A stretch of 64,000 bases of DNA, taken from assembly GCF_003721565.1 (NCBI RefSeq), contig NZ_RJJE01000017.1:1352636-1416635 (forward strand), in the 5' to 3' direction. Positions 33,623-43,284 of this stretch are shown piece by piece (position 1 is the stretch's first letter; the number at the start of each line of letters is the position of its first letter). Below the pieces are notes generated by a model that saw only the letters and a program-made list of their open reading frames with translations, did no database searches and was not told where the DNA came from. Made by a program: the position numbers and the translations under genes. Source of the stretch: Rufibacter immobilis. Its GTDB lineage: Bacteria; Bacteroidota; Bacteroidia; Cytophagales; Hymenobacteraceae.

Positions 33623-34249
33623 ATGAACAAAAGCACTTTTTCCTTCCGGTCTATCCCGGGCTGGGCCTACACAGTAGCGTTGGTGGGAGTATTGTATTTA
33701 ACCGGCCTTCATACTGAAGTTATTGGTCAGGTTCAGCGTCTTTTATTGGCAACAGGACTCAAAGAGGCGGAAGTGTCTGCCCCAGTCACTGCTGTTTCCT
33801 CAGACTCCGAGTCAGCGGCTTCCACTTCGTTTAAAAGAGCGGGCACTGGTTTTGAGATGGTGCGGCTAGACGGCACCCCGGTCAATTTTGAGAGCCTGCA
33901 CGGGAAAGTGATATTCCTCAATGTATGGGCCACCTGGTGCCCGCCCTGCGTAGCGGAGATGCCCAATATTCAGAGCCTGTACGAAAAGGTAGGTTCAGAG
34001 AAGATTGCCTTTGTCATGCTCTCCGTAGATGAAGGCGGTCTGGCCAAGGTGCAGAAATATATTCAGAAGAAAGGCTATACCTTCCCGGTCTACTTACTTG
34101 CCAGCGCTATGCCGCAGGAGTTTGAAAGCGCTTCCATCCCCACCACCTTTATTATTTCCCCGGCCGGTAAAATTATGCACACGCAGGTTGGTTTAGCCCA
34201 ATATGATACAGAGGAAGTGCGCAACTACCTTCTGAACTTAGCAAAATAG
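33623..34249 (+). CDS. TlpA-family thioredoxin-like protein
   Basis: A 208-residue protein with an N-terminal membrane anchor (about residues 12-28) and a periplasmic thioredoxin domain. The active site is CPPC within NVWATWCPPCVAEMPN, with a cis-Pro in SIPTTFIIS. Such proteins reduce periplasmic disulfides. Its place after the sulfur-import genes suggests a link to sulfur or cysteine redox, but a palindromic element separates it from them. Confidence 0.9.
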   Translation: MNKSTFSFRSIPGWAYTVALVGVLYLTGLHTEVIGQVQRLLLATGLKEAEVSAPVTAVSSDSESAASTSFKRAGTGFEMVRLDGTPVNFESLHGKVIFLNVWATWCPPCVAEMPNIQSLYEKVGSEKIAFVMLSVDEGGLAKVQKYIQKKGYTFPVYLLASAMPQEFESASIPTTFIISPAGKIMHTQVGLAQYDTEEVRNYLLNLAK

Positions 34250-34307
34250 CCCTTTGTCCTTAAAGAGTGTAAATTTCCAATCGTATCCTTTAGCCTGTAT
34301 CTTAAGC

Positions 34308-34359
34308 TATCAAACAACAAGCCCCGAGATTATTTGCTCTCGGGGCTTGTTGTTTGATA
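34308..34359. terminator. Bidirectional terminator between tlpA and the acetylesterase gene
   Basis: A 21-bp perfect stem (TATCAAACAACAAGCCCCGAG) with an 8-nt loop, between convergent genes. Confidence 0.88.
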
Positions 34360-34416
34360 AGACTTATCCACCCTATCATTCCTGCCAATACCTGGAACTA
34401 AAGTGGGCTAGACAAA

Positions 34417-36375
34417 TTAGTTATCGGTGCGGAAAGGGGAAGCCGGCAAGCCTTCTTTGTTGTATAAATTGGCCCCGTCTGGGTTATCGGCCCATGCGTA
34501 ACGCACAAACTTGGGGGCAGTAACCTCATCGCTCCAGACCACCACTTTATCGCCCTCAATGCGGGCATTAGCCCAGACAAACTTCTTGTCGGCCCCGGCA
34601 ATGGCAAACTGAGTGAGCTCCTCGCCATCTATGGAGACAAGCCCGCTCCCTACGTGGGCAAAGCTCAAGACGATCTTGTTTCCCTCAATCTTTGAGGATT
34701 GGTAAAGCGGACCAGAAGAAACAATTTTCTTATCGGCGTACACTAATTTCTGGGCAGCCAGCGCCAAGCGTTCCCCCACGTCTTTCTTGTTGTCTGGGTG
34801 AATGTCGTTCCACTCGCCTAGTTCTATGGTCACGGCCATGGCTGTGTTGGGCACCGCCAAAGTCTGCAGCGCCGCCTCCCGCATCAATGCCCAGTTGCTC
34901 TCAGACGGAAGGTAATTCACCTCCATAAAATTGGGAAGCTGTACATAGAGGAAAGGCAAATTGCCCTGCTGCCATTTGTTGCGCCAGTCAGCGATCAAGG
35001 CGGGCAACAGCTTTTTGTATTCAGTGGGGTTTCCGGCATTGCTTTCCCCTTGGTACCACAAAATTCCTTTAAGGGTGTAATCAGTAGCAGGAGCCACCAT
35101 GGCGTTGTACAGGGCGGTAGGTTGGTTCTGGACATTGATTCCTCCTCCGGTTCCGGTACCTGGGCGGTAAACCTCCCCCACCTTATACTGCCACGTTCCT
35201 TTCAGGTCTAGGGTCTGCCCGTTCGCTTCCAGGTAATAAGGTTTGTCTGGGATAAAGCCCCCTTTGCCCCCATGGTTGATTACCCGCACCACAAAGAGGT
35301 TCTTACCAGGTTTGAGGGTGCCAGCCGGTAATGTGTATCTTCTCTGAGGGTATTGATACGTAGTGTTTCCCACCTGTTTTCCATTCACATATAAGGCATC
35401 TGCATCCACAATCCGGCCCAGAAAAGCCTTGGCCGGCATGCCCGCCATAGAGGCGGGTACCTCTATTTCTTTACGGTACCATACCACGCCGTTCAGGTCT
35501 TTTATGCCTTGGTCTTCCCAGTAGCCCGGAATATTGATGTTGCGCCATCCTTTGGGAGTGTAAGAAGGGGCAAACCATTTCACTGGTCCCGTAAGCCCTT
35601 TATCCTGCTCCACCTTTAGCCGGTTAGCGGCGGCAGCGGCCATCGCCTGGCGCTGGATAGGGTTTACATAACTGGTATCTCGGTTTTTATTGATGGTAGC
35701 CAGAATAGCCGGGAACTCCTTTAAGCCTTCCTCACTGGTCCAGGCTTCTATGGGCGTGCCTCCTACACTAGCGTTAATCAACCCAATGGGAATCTGATAA
35801 CGCTCATAAAGTTTACGGGCGAAGAAATAGGCCACCGCCGAGAAATTATTGACATCCTGTGGATTGGCAGATTTCCAGGCGGATGGCGGCAGGTCCTGCG
35901 CAGGTCCTGCCAGATTGGTGGCAGTAGGTATCCAGAAATGACGAATCTGTGGGTAGTTCGCCGTGGCAATATCTTGGGCATACGTGATGTTGTGCAAAGA
36001 CATCTGGTGCACCATATTGGATTGACCGGAGCACAAGAAAACATCACCTACTAAGACATCATTGACTTTGAGCTGATTGCTTGCCTTGATGTCTATGGTG
36101 TAGGGTCCTCCGGCCGGTAAGGGCGACAAGACCACTTTCCATTTCCCGTCGGCACCAGTAATGGCTTTGTAGCTTTTACCCTTGAAGCTTACAGTGACTT
36201 TCTCGCCGGGGGAAGCCCAACCCCAGATGTTAGTTTTGGCGTTGCGCTGCAATACCATTCCGTCACTGACGAGCTGGGGCAACCTCACCTGACTGAACGA
36301 TTCCAGTTGGAACAAACACAGCAACACAAAGGCTAAACGCCTGATGCTTTCAGGTTGAATGATTCTCCTTGACAT
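34417..36375 (-). CDS. Sialate O-acetylesterase (SGNH/GDSL-like)
   Basis: A 652-residue secreted enzyme: signal peptide (to about FSQ, residue 29), SGNH block I CSGQSNM, YQGESNA, and the catalytic pair in DIHPDNKK near residue 530; a beta-sandwich insert splits the hydrolase domain as is usual in the family. It removes O-acetyl groups from sialic acids or other acetylated sugars. It begins the glycan-degrading region and is divergent from the CE15 gene. Confidence 0.9.
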   Translation of the reverse strand: MSRRIIQPESIRRLAFVLLCLFQLESFSQVRLPQLVSDGMVLQRNAKTNIWGWASPGEKVTVSFKGKSYKAITGADGKWKVVLSPLPAGGPYTIDIKASNQLKVNDVLVGDVFLCSGQSNMVHQMSLHNITYAQDIATANYPQIRHFWIPTATNLAGPAQDLPPSAWKSANPQDVNNFSAVAYFFARKLYERYQIPIGLINASVGGTPIEAWTSEEGLKEFPAILATINKNRDTSYVNPIQRQAMAAAAANRLKVEQDKGLTGPVKWFAPSYTPKGWRNINIPGYWEDQGIKDLNGVVWYRKEIEVPASMAGMPAKAFLGRIVDADALYVNGKQVGNTTYQYPQRRYTLPAGTLKPGKNLFVVRVINHGGKGGFIPDKPYYLEANGQTLDLKGTWQYKVGEVYRPGTGTGGGINVQNQPTALYNAMVAPATDYTLKGILWYQGESNAGNPTEYKKLLPALIADWRNKWQQGNLPFLYVQLPNFMEVNYLPSESNWALMREAALQTLAVPNTAMAVTIELGEWNDIHPDNKKDVGERLALAAQKLVYADKKIVSSGPLYQSSKIEGNKIVLSFAHVGSGLVSIDGEELTQFAIAGADKKFVWANARIEGDKVVVWSDEVTAPKFVRYAWADNPDGANLYNKEGLPASPFRTDN

Positions 36376-36773
36376 ATTTTAGTTTATGGTGTACTTCAGA
36401 AACTCTACTCTAATATTACTATATTACTAACTCATGCTATCGGTTGCAAGCGCTATACTAGATACATCACCTACTTCTGTTTTAAAAAGTGTAATCAAAA
36501 ATTATTTTTATTGAAACCGATTGCAATTATCACAAAAATATCATATTTTCAATTAATAAAACATAAAATATAGTTAATAAGCTTTCTTTCAGCGGCATTA
36601 AAAGGGTTGTAGGCAAGGAAGCTTCCATGAGCAAAACTGATAAAAGCATTGCCAATAGTTGCCGGTGAAAGGTGCTGAGTAGGCAGTGGTTAAGAGAACC
36701 AAGGAATACCCCCAATCACGAGTATTAGTTGATTATCCTTTTCAAATATTTTTTAACCATTAAAGCCAAAAAG
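36376..36773. other. Divergent intergenic region, acetylesterase / CE15 esterase
   Basis: A 398-bp AT-rich gap. It contains CGGTTGCAA (36441-36449) and CGATTGCAA (36518-36526), two similar 9-mers in the same orientation that resemble LacI-type half sites. No -7 element match or gene is supported. Confidence 0.5.
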
Positions 36774-39485
36774 ATGAAAGCAAAAATTACGCTCTTAGCC
36801 CTTCTTCTTACCATCTTTTGCCAAGGACTACAAGCACAGATCCCCCTTGTGTATACCGTTGAGAATACCGGCGCCGGCTACACTCCACCTCCCCTGCCCT
36901 CCTTTGACCAACTACCTGCCATAGAACCCTTAACCGACCCTTTCATGTGGTCAGACGGGAGCGGACGCTCCACCAATTTCAAAGATTGGGCACGAAGGCG
37001 CAATGAAATAAGGGCAGAAATTGAACATTACGAAATAGGTAAAAAACCCACGCGACCTGAAACCATTACCGCTTCCTTCGCGCCCAGCACCAATGGCGGG
37101 GTTCTTACAGTGAACGTTACGGTAAATGGTCAGACCCTTACCTTAACATCACAGATTTCCCTGCCTGCGGGTAGTGGCCCTTTCCCCGCGGTTATTGGGA
37201 TGAACAGCCCCACCGGCAGCCTCCCCTCTGATATCTTCACCAACCGGAACGTTGCCCGTATCACCTACAATCACAACCAGGTCACCACCTACTACGGGGC
37301 CTCCTTGTCAGATCCGTACTACCGCCTGTACCCCGATCAAAACCTTAGCAATGCCGGACAATACAGCGCCTGGGCCTGGGGCGTAAGCCGCCTCATAGAT
37401 GGTTTGGAACTAGTTCAATCTACTTTGCCCATTGACTTGAAGCACCTGGCAGTAACCGGTTGCTCCTACGCAGGTAAAATGGCACTCTTCTCCGGAGCCC
37501 TAGATGAAAGGATTGCGCTTACCATTGCGCAGGAATCCGGTGGAGGTGGTGCTCCAGCCTGGAGAGTGTCAGAAACTTTAGGCAGCGTGGAAAAGTTAGG
37601 TGCCACTGACTACAACTGGTTTAAGGATGATATGCGCCAGTTTGCCGGCAGCAACGTTTCCAAACTGCCGCATGATCACCATGAATTAATGGCCATGATA
37701 GCTCCCAGAGCATTATTGGTGACGGGTAATACAGATTTTGAATGGTTAGCGAATCCCTCAGCGTATGTATCTGCCAGAGCCACCCACGAAGTGTATAAAA
37801 CCTTAGGCATAGGAGACAGATTTGGTTTCTTTATAGATGGGGGGCACGGTCACTGTGCTATTCCTACGGGCCAACGCCCCGCTATTGAAGCCTTCGTTGA
37901 GAAGTTCCTCTTAGGTAATACCAGTGCCAATACCAATGTAATGGTACACCCTTACGCAGGAATTGATCACGAGCGCTGGTATAAGTGGTGGGGTACCGGA
38001 AAACCTGTTTTACCCGCAGAACCCCTTGGCAGGAGAATTTGGTTGGAAGCTGAATGCGCCACAGTAGGTTCAGACTGGAATACAGTAACGGACACAAATG
38101 CTGCCAATGGAAGCTACGTTACCGTTAAACCTGGTCTTAATAGTACCGCTGCGGCACCTTCCGGCGCAGGCGCTACCGTTGTATTCCCTTTTACAATTGA
38201 CAGCGCAGCCACCTATAATTTTGTAGCCAGACTTAATGCACCCACCGCCAATGATGACAGTTACTGGATTAAAATAGACAATGGCCCTTTTGTAACCGTA
38301 AATGGACTTGCCACCTCTGGCTGGCAATGGGTAAGAGTATCTAGTGCCAATCTTAGTCCCGGGCAACACACCATTACCATTGCCTACCGCGAAGACGGAG
38401 CCCATTTAGATAAACTCTTGGTCACTACCTCCGGGGCTACAATCACAGGACTAGGATCACCGAGTATCAATTGCGGCCAAGCCCCTGCCATTACTCCTGG
38501 TCAGACATTTAAAGTTAGTGAATCAGCTGCCAACAATACGTCTATTGGCCATGTGCTGGCAACAGATCCTGATACGGCTACAGTGCTTCAACAATGGCAG
38601 ATCACAGGTGGTACAGGGGCTTCCATATTTGCCATTGATGCCACTACCGGCCAATTAACTGTGGCAGACAATTCTTCGTTAGATTTTGAGTCCTCCACAC
38701 GATCTTATACACTCAACGTAACCGTTACAGACGGATATTTCACAAGTGCCGCGAAAACTGTTACCATCAATCTGACCAACGCAAATGACAATGCTCCTGT
38801 TGTTTCCTCTGGCGTGAGCTTCTCGTTTAATGATGCCACCTGCAATGAATTGGGCGGCATCACTGCATCTGACGCCGACGACACCAATGAGCCAGGCTTC
38901 ACCACTTTCCAGAACTGGCAAATTGTGGGAGGAACCGGAGCCGGTAAATTCACCATTGATTCTCAAACGGGCGTAGTTTCAATTGGTACATTGTCACATA
39001 GAGACCTAAACCAAAGTAGCTACACTTTATCTGTGGTAGTGAGTGACGGCCTTCATACAAGCAGCCCCCAAACAGTAATGGTCACACTTCCTGCCAAAGT
39101 CACGATCTGCCACAAAGGCCAGTTGATCACTATTTCTAAACTAGCCCTTGTTTCTCATTTACAACATGGTGATTGTGTTGGAGCCTGTGGAGATGGCTCA
39201 ACAAATACACAGCGCCTTGCAGTTGCATCTGCACAAGCACTGCAGGATGATGCTGTACTAATATTCCCAAATCCTGCCATTGAAAACATCAATATTATGC
39301 TTGGGGCAAATAGCAGAAATATCCAAAAGATTCAGCTACTTGATCTTACCGGAAGGGTGGTTACAGAGACATTGGTGGGAGAGGCATCCATTGCCTCCAT
39401 TCCTAGAAAAAATCTGCGCGCTGGTACTTACTTAATCCGTTTGCAAGGCGACACTGTTACTACTCAAAAAATAATAATTCAATAA
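36774..39485 (+). CDS. Secreted multidomain CE15 glucuronoyl esterase with T9SS sorting domain
   Basis: A 903-residue protein. Signal peptide ends near LQA-QIP (residue 22). Residues about 30-420: CE15 4-O-methyl-glucuronoyl methylesterase fold with nucleophile Ser231 (TGCSYAGKMALFSGALDERIALTIAQESG) and catalytic His in GHGHC. Then a galactose-binding CBM (WLEAECATVGSDW...), two cadherin-like repeats, a short KVTICHKGQ...HLQHGDCVGAC Cys motif seen in Bacteroidota secreted proteins, and a C-terminal T9SS type A domain (FPNPAIENINI...GTYLIRLQGD). It cleaves lignin-glucuronoxylan esters, probably at the cell surface or outside. Start chosen at MKAKITLL. Confidence 0.9.
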   Translation: MKAKITLLALLLTIFCQGLQAQIPLVYTVENTGAGYTPPPLPSFDQLPAIEPLTDPFMWSDGSGRSTNFKDWARRRNEIRAEIEHYEIGKKPTRPETITASFAPSTNGGVLTVNVTVNGQTLTLTSQISLPAGSGPFPAVIGMNSPTGSLPSDIFTNRNVARITYNHNQVTTYYGASLSDPYYRLYPDQNLSNAGQYSAWAWGVSRLIDGLELVQSTLPIDLKHLAVTGCSYAGKMALFSGALDERIALTIAQESGGGGAPAWRVSETLGSVEKLGATDYNWFKDDMRQFAGSNVSKLPHDHHELMAMIAPRALLVTGNTDFEWLANPSAYVSARATHEVYKTLGIGDRFGFFIDGGHGHCAIPTGQRPAIEAFVEKFLLGNTSANTNVMVHPYAGIDHERWYKWWGTGKPVLPAEPLGRRIWLEAECATVGSDWNTVTDTNAANGSYVTVKPGLNSTAAAPSGAGATVVFPFTIDSAATYNFVARLNAPTANDDSYWIKIDNGPFVTVNGLATSGWQWVRVSSANLSPGQHTITIAYREDGAHLDKLLVTTSGATITGLGSPSINCGQAPAITPGQTFKVSESAANNTSIGHVLATDPDTATVLQQWQITGGTGASIFAIDATTGQLTVADNSSLDFESSTRSYTLNVTVTDGYFTSAAKTVTINLTNANDNAPVVSSGVSFSFNDATCNELGGITASDADDTNEPGFTTFQNWQIVGGTGAGKFTIDSQTGVVSIGTLSHRDLNQSSYTLSVVVSDGLHTSSPQTVMVTLPAKVTICHKGQLITISKLALVSHLQHGDCVGACGDGSTNTQRLAVASAQALQDDAVLIFPNPAIENINIMLGANSRNIQKIQLLDLTGRVVTETLVGEASIASIPRKNLRAGTYLIRLQGDTVTTQKIIIQ

Positions 39486-39490
39486 TTACC

Positions 39491-39543
39491 TCATTAGTCA
39501 AACAAAAAGGCGCGGATTAAGCGCCTTTTTGTTTGACTAATGA
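39491..39543 (+). terminator. Intrinsic terminator after the CE15 gene
   Basis: TCATTAGTCAAACAAAAAGG through CGC, a 7-nt loop, then the complement ending in TTTTTGTTTGACTAATGA. Confidence 0.88.
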
Positions 39544-39712
39544 ATTTAAATCTGAATAAATAAAAGTACAAAAAACAGCCCACTGCTTACCCAGAATACT
39601 AGAACGCTTAAGTCTGCATTGAGGCAAGAAGCCCTTTGGGTAATAGCTTTAGCCAAAGCGGAGGGCTATGCCATTATTCCTTCAACATCTTCAGGTCCAG
39701 CCCCAAATTTTT

Positions 39713-39738
39713 TGACTTCCAACTACGGCTGGAAGTCA
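39713..39738. promoter_or_regulatory. Inverted repeat TGACTTCCA-N8-TGGAAGTCA
   Basis: A perfect 9-bp dyad upstream of the GH92 gene; either an operator or a small hairpin. Confidence 0.35.
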
Positions 39739-40005
39739 TTTGCTTTTAAGTCAATGATAAGTGACTGAAGAAAGTAGCGTTGGTTCTTGAGATGGAAGCT
39801 ATTATTCTTGATACATTTACATTACGTGATGTCATACGGTGCTTTGTAATGTAATCAGGAAAACTGTTCCTTGCCATGAAGCTTACTCTCTACGCAATAT
39901 TCTCTTTTTTCCTCTTGATTTCTATTCATGTCCAACACTGCCAACAACACCTTGATTGCTCCTGCCTAACCAGTTAGTCCATTGCAAAACAATAAACTCA
40001 CCCAC

Positions 40006-42300
40006 GTGAAAGTTTTTTTAAAATTCCGCTTTACACTTACTGCACTGTTAAGTATAGCAGTCATGGCCTGCTCTAAGATAAACCAGAACAAGAGTTCCTC
40101 CTCTTCTTCCCTTACGCAGTGGGTAGATCCTTATATAGGCACCAGCTTTCATGGGCATGTGTTCATGGGGGCCAATGTTCCCTTTGGAGCGGTGCAACTT
40201 GGGCCCACCAATATGTCACATGGTTGGGACTGGTGCTCTGGCTATCATTACTCAGATTCTACCATTGTGGGATTTGCCCACACCCATCTCAGCGGCACTG
40301 GCATTGGCGATTTAGGTGATATCCTGGTGATGCCTACCGTTGGAGAAGTGACCTTAGTACGTGGCAGTCTTAGCATCCCCAACAGCGGCTACTACTCTTT
40401 GTTCTCCCATGAAGAGGAACAAGCCAAACCAGGTTACTATGCTGTAAAGCTCAAGCGCTATAACATTAAGGCAGAACTGACAGCTACAGAACGGGTAGGT
40501 CTGCACCAATACACCTTTCCGCAGTCAGACCAGGCAAGTATTCTCTTTGACCTGAAAGAAGGAATTGGCTGGGATAACCCTACAGAAACCTATATAAAGC
40601 AAATCAATGACACTACGCTGGCGGGCTATCGTTTTTCAAATGGCTGGGCCAACGATCAGCGGGTATATTTCACCGCTGTCTTCTCTAAACCCATTGAAAA
40701 GTTTGAAAGCTTTCAGGTGTATGACACTGCCGCCACATCTCCAACGCCCGCCGGAAAAGGCACCCGCATTAAAGGCATCGCACGTTTTAAAACCAAGTCA
40801 GGCGAAAAAGTATTACTTAAAGTAGGGATCTCCCCGGTTAGTTCTGAAAATGCGCTGGCCAACATCCAGGCCGAAGTGCCGCACTGGAATTTTAACCAAA
40901 TAGTACGCGAAGCAGACGACAACTGGAACAAGGAGTTGCAGAAGATCCGGATAGAAACTACTGACAAGGCCCAAGCCCGTACTTTTTATACCGCCTTATA
41001 CCATACTATGATGGCTCCTTCTATCTTCAATGACCACAACGGAGACTACCGAGGAACAGATAAGAAAGTATATCCTAAAGCCAACTTCACCAACCTCACC
41101 ACTTTTTCCCTCTGGGACACCTATCGGGCGGCGCACCCCTTGTATACAATCTTACAGGTAAACCGAGTGAATGACATGGTCAATTCTATGTTGGCCATTT
41201 ACCAGCAACAGGGCAAACTGCCCGTCTGGCATTTGATGGGCAATGAAACGAACACGATGGTGGGTTACAGTGGCGTACCGGTAGTGGCAGATGCTATCAT
41301 GAAAGGCTTTGACGGCTTTGACAAAAAACTAGCCTATGAAGCCATGAAAGCCACTGCCTTGGGCAATGAGTTTGGTCTAAGAAAAGTAAAGGAACTTGGT
41401 TTTATTCCCGCCGATGATGAAGTGGAGAGTGTAGCCAAAGGTTTAGAATATGCCATTAGTGATTGGTGCATTGCCTTGGTGGCAAAAAAACTGGGCAAGG
41501 AAGAAGACTACCAGTACTTCAGCACGCGTGGAAAGAACTATCAAAACTATTTTGATAAACAAACCCGCTTCATGCGCGGGAGAATTTCTCAGGACAGTTG
41601 GCGCACCCCCTTTGATCCCTTCAAATCTGAACACAGGAAAGACGACTATGCCGAAGGAAATTCTTGGCAGTACACCTGGCTGGTGCCCCAAGATGTGGAA
41701 GGCTTGGTAAATTTGATGGGTGGCCCTAAACCATTCGCCCTTAAGCTAGACTCACTGTTCAAGATCCAGGGAGATATGGGCGAAGGCGCTTCTAATGATA
41801 TTACAGGCCTGATTGGTCAATATGCCCATGGAAATGAGCCCAGCCACCACATTACCTATCTGTACCTTTACGTTGGCCAACCTTGGAAGACTGCCGAGCA
41901 TGTACGCTTCATTATGCAACATATGTACACAGACAAGCCAGATGGTATTATTGGCAACGAAGATGTGGGGCAAATGTCATCTTGGTACATTCTCTCAACG
42001 TTGGGATTTTATCCTGTTAATCCTGCCAATGGAGCCTATGTCTTTGGAAGTCCGGCGGTAAAACAAGCCGTCCTTCAATTACCCAACGGAAAAAAGCTGA
42101 AAATATCAGCCCCATTGAGTAGCCAGGAAAACATCTACATTCAAAGTGTCACCCTCAATGGCAAACCATATACTAAGACTTATATTCTGCACAAAGACTT
42201 GATGCAAGGCGGCACCTTATTTTTTGAAATGGGCAACAAACCCAGCGCTTCCTGGGGAGTTTCCAAGGAAGACTGGGCTACTTCAACGCCTGCTTATTAG
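40006..42300 (+). CDS. GH92 alpha-mannosidase lipoprotein
   Basis: A 764-residue GH92 enzyme, a Ca-dependent exo-alpha-mannosidase family acting on high-mannose N-glycans (alpha-1,2, 1,3, 1,4 or 1,6 linkages). Lipobox VMAC about residue 20 makes it a lipoprotein. GH92 motifs: WVDPYIGT, GHVFMGANVPFGAVQLGP, EGNSWQYTWLVPQDV, and GNEPSHHITYLY, which carries catalytic residues; EDVGQMSSWYILSTLGFYPVNP near the end. I take GTG 40006, giving a clean signal peptide; a TTG at 39982 is possible. It works with GH125 and the glycosylasparaginase nearby. Confidence 0.93.
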   Translation: MKVFLKFRFTLTALLSIAVMACSKINQNKSSSSSSLTQWVDPYIGTSFHGHVFMGANVPFGAVQLGPTNMSHGWDWCSGYHYSDSTIVGFAHTHLSGTGIGDLGDILVMPTVGEVTLVRGSLSIPNSGYYSLFSHEEEQAKPGYYAVKLKRYNIKAELTATERVGLHQYTFPQSDQASILFDLKEGIGWDNPTETYIKQINDTTLAGYRFSNGWANDQRVYFTAVFSKPIEKFESFQVYDTAATSPTPAGKGTRIKGIARFKTKSGEKVLLKVGISPVSSENALANIQAEVPHWNFNQIVREADDNWNKELQKIRIETTDKAQARTFYTALYHTMMAPSIFNDHNGDYRGTDKKVYPKANFTNLTTFSLWDTYRAAHPLYTILQVNRVNDMVNSMLAIYQQQGKLPVWHLMGNETNTMVGYSGVPVVADAIMKGFDGFDKKLAYEAMKATALGNEFGLRKVKELGFIPADDEVESVAKGLEYAISDWCIALVAKKLGKEEDYQYFSTRGKNYQNYFDKQTRFMRGRISQDSWRTPFDPFKSEHRKDDYAEGNSWQYTWLVPQDVEGLVNLMGGPKPFALKLDSLFKIQGDMGEGASNDITGLIGQYAHGNEPSHHITYLYLYVGQPWKTAEHVRFIMQHMYTDKPDGIIGNEDVGQMSSWYILSTLGFYPVNPANGAYVFGSPAVKQAVLQLPNGKKLKISAPLSSQENIYIQSVTLNGKPYTKTYILHKDLMQGGTLFFEMGNKPSASWGVSKEDWATSTPAY

Positions 42301-42498
42301 CTTCTATCTACAAGAGAAGACCCACATTTAAATCGGGGTCTTTAACTTCAATTAAGCTGCTGTTTTTGAAGTATATCTTCTAGTTACTAGAGTTAAGCCC
42401 ATTTCTTTTTGCCCCAATTTCCTATAGAAGAAAAACAATTTCCATTTTGCCACTTCAAACTGCTCTGAGATGTTGACAAAGTAATTGCTTTTCCTCAT

Positions 42499-43284
42499 TC
42501 AAGTTGCCTCCTCACTAGATAGCTCATCTAGTAGCTGCCGAATTTTCCTAACTTGTTCTACATCTGCAATCATTTGTTCGAACTCAGACAAAGGACTATT
42601 GCCAGACATAGGCGGATAGTCTTTCTGGAAGACCATTTCTCCCTGCACCCGCCGGCGTACAGAGGCATGTACTTCATTCACTCCTGTACTCTGTATAATC
42701 TCCTTTACATTTTCAGGGGTAACCCCACCACCCGGCATAATTTTCATTTTTTCACCAGCCTGTACTTGTAGTTCTTTTAATAGAGACACTCCTTGCAGAG
42801 CGGTTTCCTGTTGACCCGAAGTGAGCAGCCGATCAATGTTGAGCTGTAGTAGTTGGTCCAGAGCTTCTAATGGGTTTCTAGCAAGATCGAATGCCCTATG
42901 AAAAGTCACACGTAAAGAGCCTGCCGCATTTATCAGCTCTTCTGTCTGGGCTATGTCTATATCCCCGTGTTTTGTTAGAAGGCCAATCACCACGCCATCG
43001 GCCCCTACCTTTTGGCAAACTTGAATATCACGCTTCATGATTTCCATTTCTTCTTTGGAGTAAAGAAAATCACCTCTGCGCGGTCTGATCAATACATGAA
43101 TTGGAATAGAAATCTTTTCCCTTACTAAACTAATCATGCCGGCGCTGGGCGTGGTGCCGCCACATGCCAGATAATCACAGAGCTCTATTCGTTGAGCCCC
43201 GCCTTGTTCAGCAGCCACCGCAGAGGCCACTGAATCCACGCAAATTTCCAGAGAATATCTTGGTTTAGAACTTGCTTTTCCCAT
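42499..43284 (-). CDS. cutC: CutC-family TIM-barrel protein
   Basis: A 261-residue cytoplasmic CutC protein (SLEICVDSVASAVAAEQGGAQRIELCDYLACGGTTPSAGMI, VLIRPRRGDFLYS, GVNEVHASVRR). Originally linked to copper tolerance, the family's true activity is doubtful. It overlaps the glycosylasparaginase gene by 20 bp and so is in its operon; in Bacteroidota such placement near glycosidases hints at a role in carbohydrate or amino-sugar metabolism rather than copper. Confidence 0.88.
   Translation of the reverse strand: MGKASSKPRYSLEICVDSVASAVAAEQGGAQRIELCDYLACGGTTPSAGMISLVREKISIPIHVLIRPRRGDFLYSKEEMEIMKRDIQVCQKVGADGVVIGLLTKHGDIDIAQTEELINAAGSLRVTFHRAFDLARNPLEALDQLLQLNIDRLLTSGQQETALQGVSLLKELQVQAGEKMKIMPGGGVTPENVKEIIQSTGVNEVHASVRRRVQGEMVFQKDYPPMSGNSPLSEFEQMIADVEQVRKIRQLLDELSSEEAT

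Larger units (their letters stand above)
39486..40005. other. Intergenic region CE15 / GH92 with two inverted repeats
   Basis: A 520-bp gap without a gene. It holds the CE15 terminator, TGACTTCCA-N8-TGGAAGTCA (39713-39738) and TTACATTAC-N20-GTAATGTAA (39817-39854), which could be operators for the GH92 gene. Confidence 0.5.

Noticed and set aside
36530-36715. A 61-residue hydrophobic minus-strand frame in the gap before the CE15 gene
   Set aside because: AT-rich, no promoter or homology; hydrophobicity reflects composition.
42499-43284. CutC as evidence of a copper-resistance cluster
   Set aside because: No copper exporter, chaperone or regulator is nearby; the overlap is with a glycosylasparaginase.
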